Source: CAZTWC01 sp964617105 [NCBI: uncultured Myxococcia bacterium]
GTDB lineage: Bacteria > CAZTWC01
DNA: 6,923 nt
NCBI GenBank assembly: GCA_964617105.1
Contig: CAZTWC010000059.1
Coordinates: forward strand, 9,605-16,527
Direction: 5' to 3'
Both the position numbers and the translations under genes were made by a program. Below, piece after piece: positions 6,763 to 6,923 of the stretch. The first letter of the stretch is position 1. Each line of letters begins with the position of its first letter. The notes beneath the pieces are model-generated. The model was not told the DNA's origin, ran no database searches, and saw nothing but the letters and a program-made list of their open reading frames with translations.

Positions 6763-6870
6763 ATGACCAATAAAATCAAGATAGATCGTTTTTTGCTAGC
6801 CGGGCAAGTGATAGGTTCCAGGCATCCCATTGCCATAAAAACCGTACTGGGTTCTTGTGTTTCTCTGTAA
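6763..6870 (+). pseudogene. cheD: CheD chemoreceptor glutamine deamidase, truncated after 35 codons
   Basis: The ATG at 6763 opens a frame matching the N-terminus of CheD: a strand region (IDRFLLAGQVIG) and the hallmark IKTVLGSCVSL, with the catalytic Cys at residue 32. Complete CheD proteins are about 150-200 residues; this one meets TAA at 6868-6870, three residues after the cysteine. The sequence after it does not continue CheD in any of the three frames, so a simple frameshift does not explain the loss. The later catalytic His and the rest of the fold are absent, so the fragment should be inactive. CheD deamidates receptor glutamines and in some bacteria interacts with CheC. The gene follows the kinase-like gene by 24 bp, with no good Shine-Dalgarno site, so it was probably translated by coupling in the same operon. 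Confidence 0.75.
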
Positions 6871-6923
6871 GGGTGTTGAAAAGCACCAAATCCATTTCGA
6901 CTAAATTTATCCAAAATGGCATT
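6868..6923. mobile_element. Possible end of an insertion element interrupting cheD (cut by window edge)
   Basis: CheD similarity stops sharply at about 6867. The next bases, GTAAGGGTGTTGAAAAGC, resemble the GG-rich, TTGAAAA-containing tips of many insertion sequences, though I cannot name a family. CCATTT (6892-6897) and AAATGG (6914-6919) form a short inverted repeat inside it. No transposase frame can be judged in 56 bases. An assembly join or another rearrangement would look the same. Confidence 0.35.

Noticed and set aside
1-6923. tRNA, rRNA or CRISPR array
   Set aside because: No cloverleaf-like, rRNA-like or regularly spaced repeat sequence was found by eye; the only tandem array has an 8-bp unit without spacers.

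Overview
The window is almost entirely signal-transduction genes: phosphorelay parts, receiver domains and a small chemotaxis set. The base composition is moderate to slightly AT-rich. Shine-Dalgarno sites, TTG starts and a sigma-70-type promoter point to a bacterium. The mix of a CheZ-like phosphatase, a truncated CheD, an HDOD response regulator and hybrid kinases is common in Gram-negative, environmental, motile bacteria. A deltaproteobacterial (Desulfobacterota-type) host is my guess, made from protein style only.

Layout. (1) On the + strand, 2-1060 is the C-terminal part of a hybrid histidine kinase (ATPase domain, a degenerate receiver-like segment, an intact receiver). A small Hpt phosphotransfer protein follows at 1144-1479. 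(2) On the - strand, a three-gene run reads leftward from about 4119: a CheZ-like phosphatase (4119-3448), a CheY-like single receiver (3407-3042) and a REC / zinc-ribbon / HDOD regulator (about 2985-1469). The last gene meets the Hpt gene tail to tail with an 11-bp overlap. (3) A divergent intergenic region (4120-4313) holds three perfect tandem copies of an 8-bp unit, an inverted repeat and a near-consensus promoter. (4) On the + strand follow a 503-aa mostly helical protein of unknown family with a receiver-like C-terminal end, a 291-aa soluble histidine-kinase-like protein, and the first 35 codons of cheD. The cheD reading then ends abruptly in sequence that looks like the end of an inserted element.

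How they may work together. The hybrid kinase and Hpt protein form a plausible His-Asp-His relay that could pass phosphate to a receiver protein such as the HDOD regulator. The CheY-like and CheZ-like proteins look like a response regulator and its phosphatase, and CheD would act on chemoreceptors. The 503-aa protein and the kinase-like protein are probably co-transcribed from the divergent promoter.

Points most worth a second look: the kinase-like protein has Asn where the phospho-accepting His should be, although its ATP-binding motifs are intact. The HDOD regulator lacks a usable in-frame start, and its receiver lies one frame away from an ATG that opens onto an A9-C-A7-C-A9 tract. cheD is broken just after its catalytic cysteine. 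The 503-aa protein is unrecognised. The 8-bp tandem repeat lies just upstream of the cheZ-like gene.
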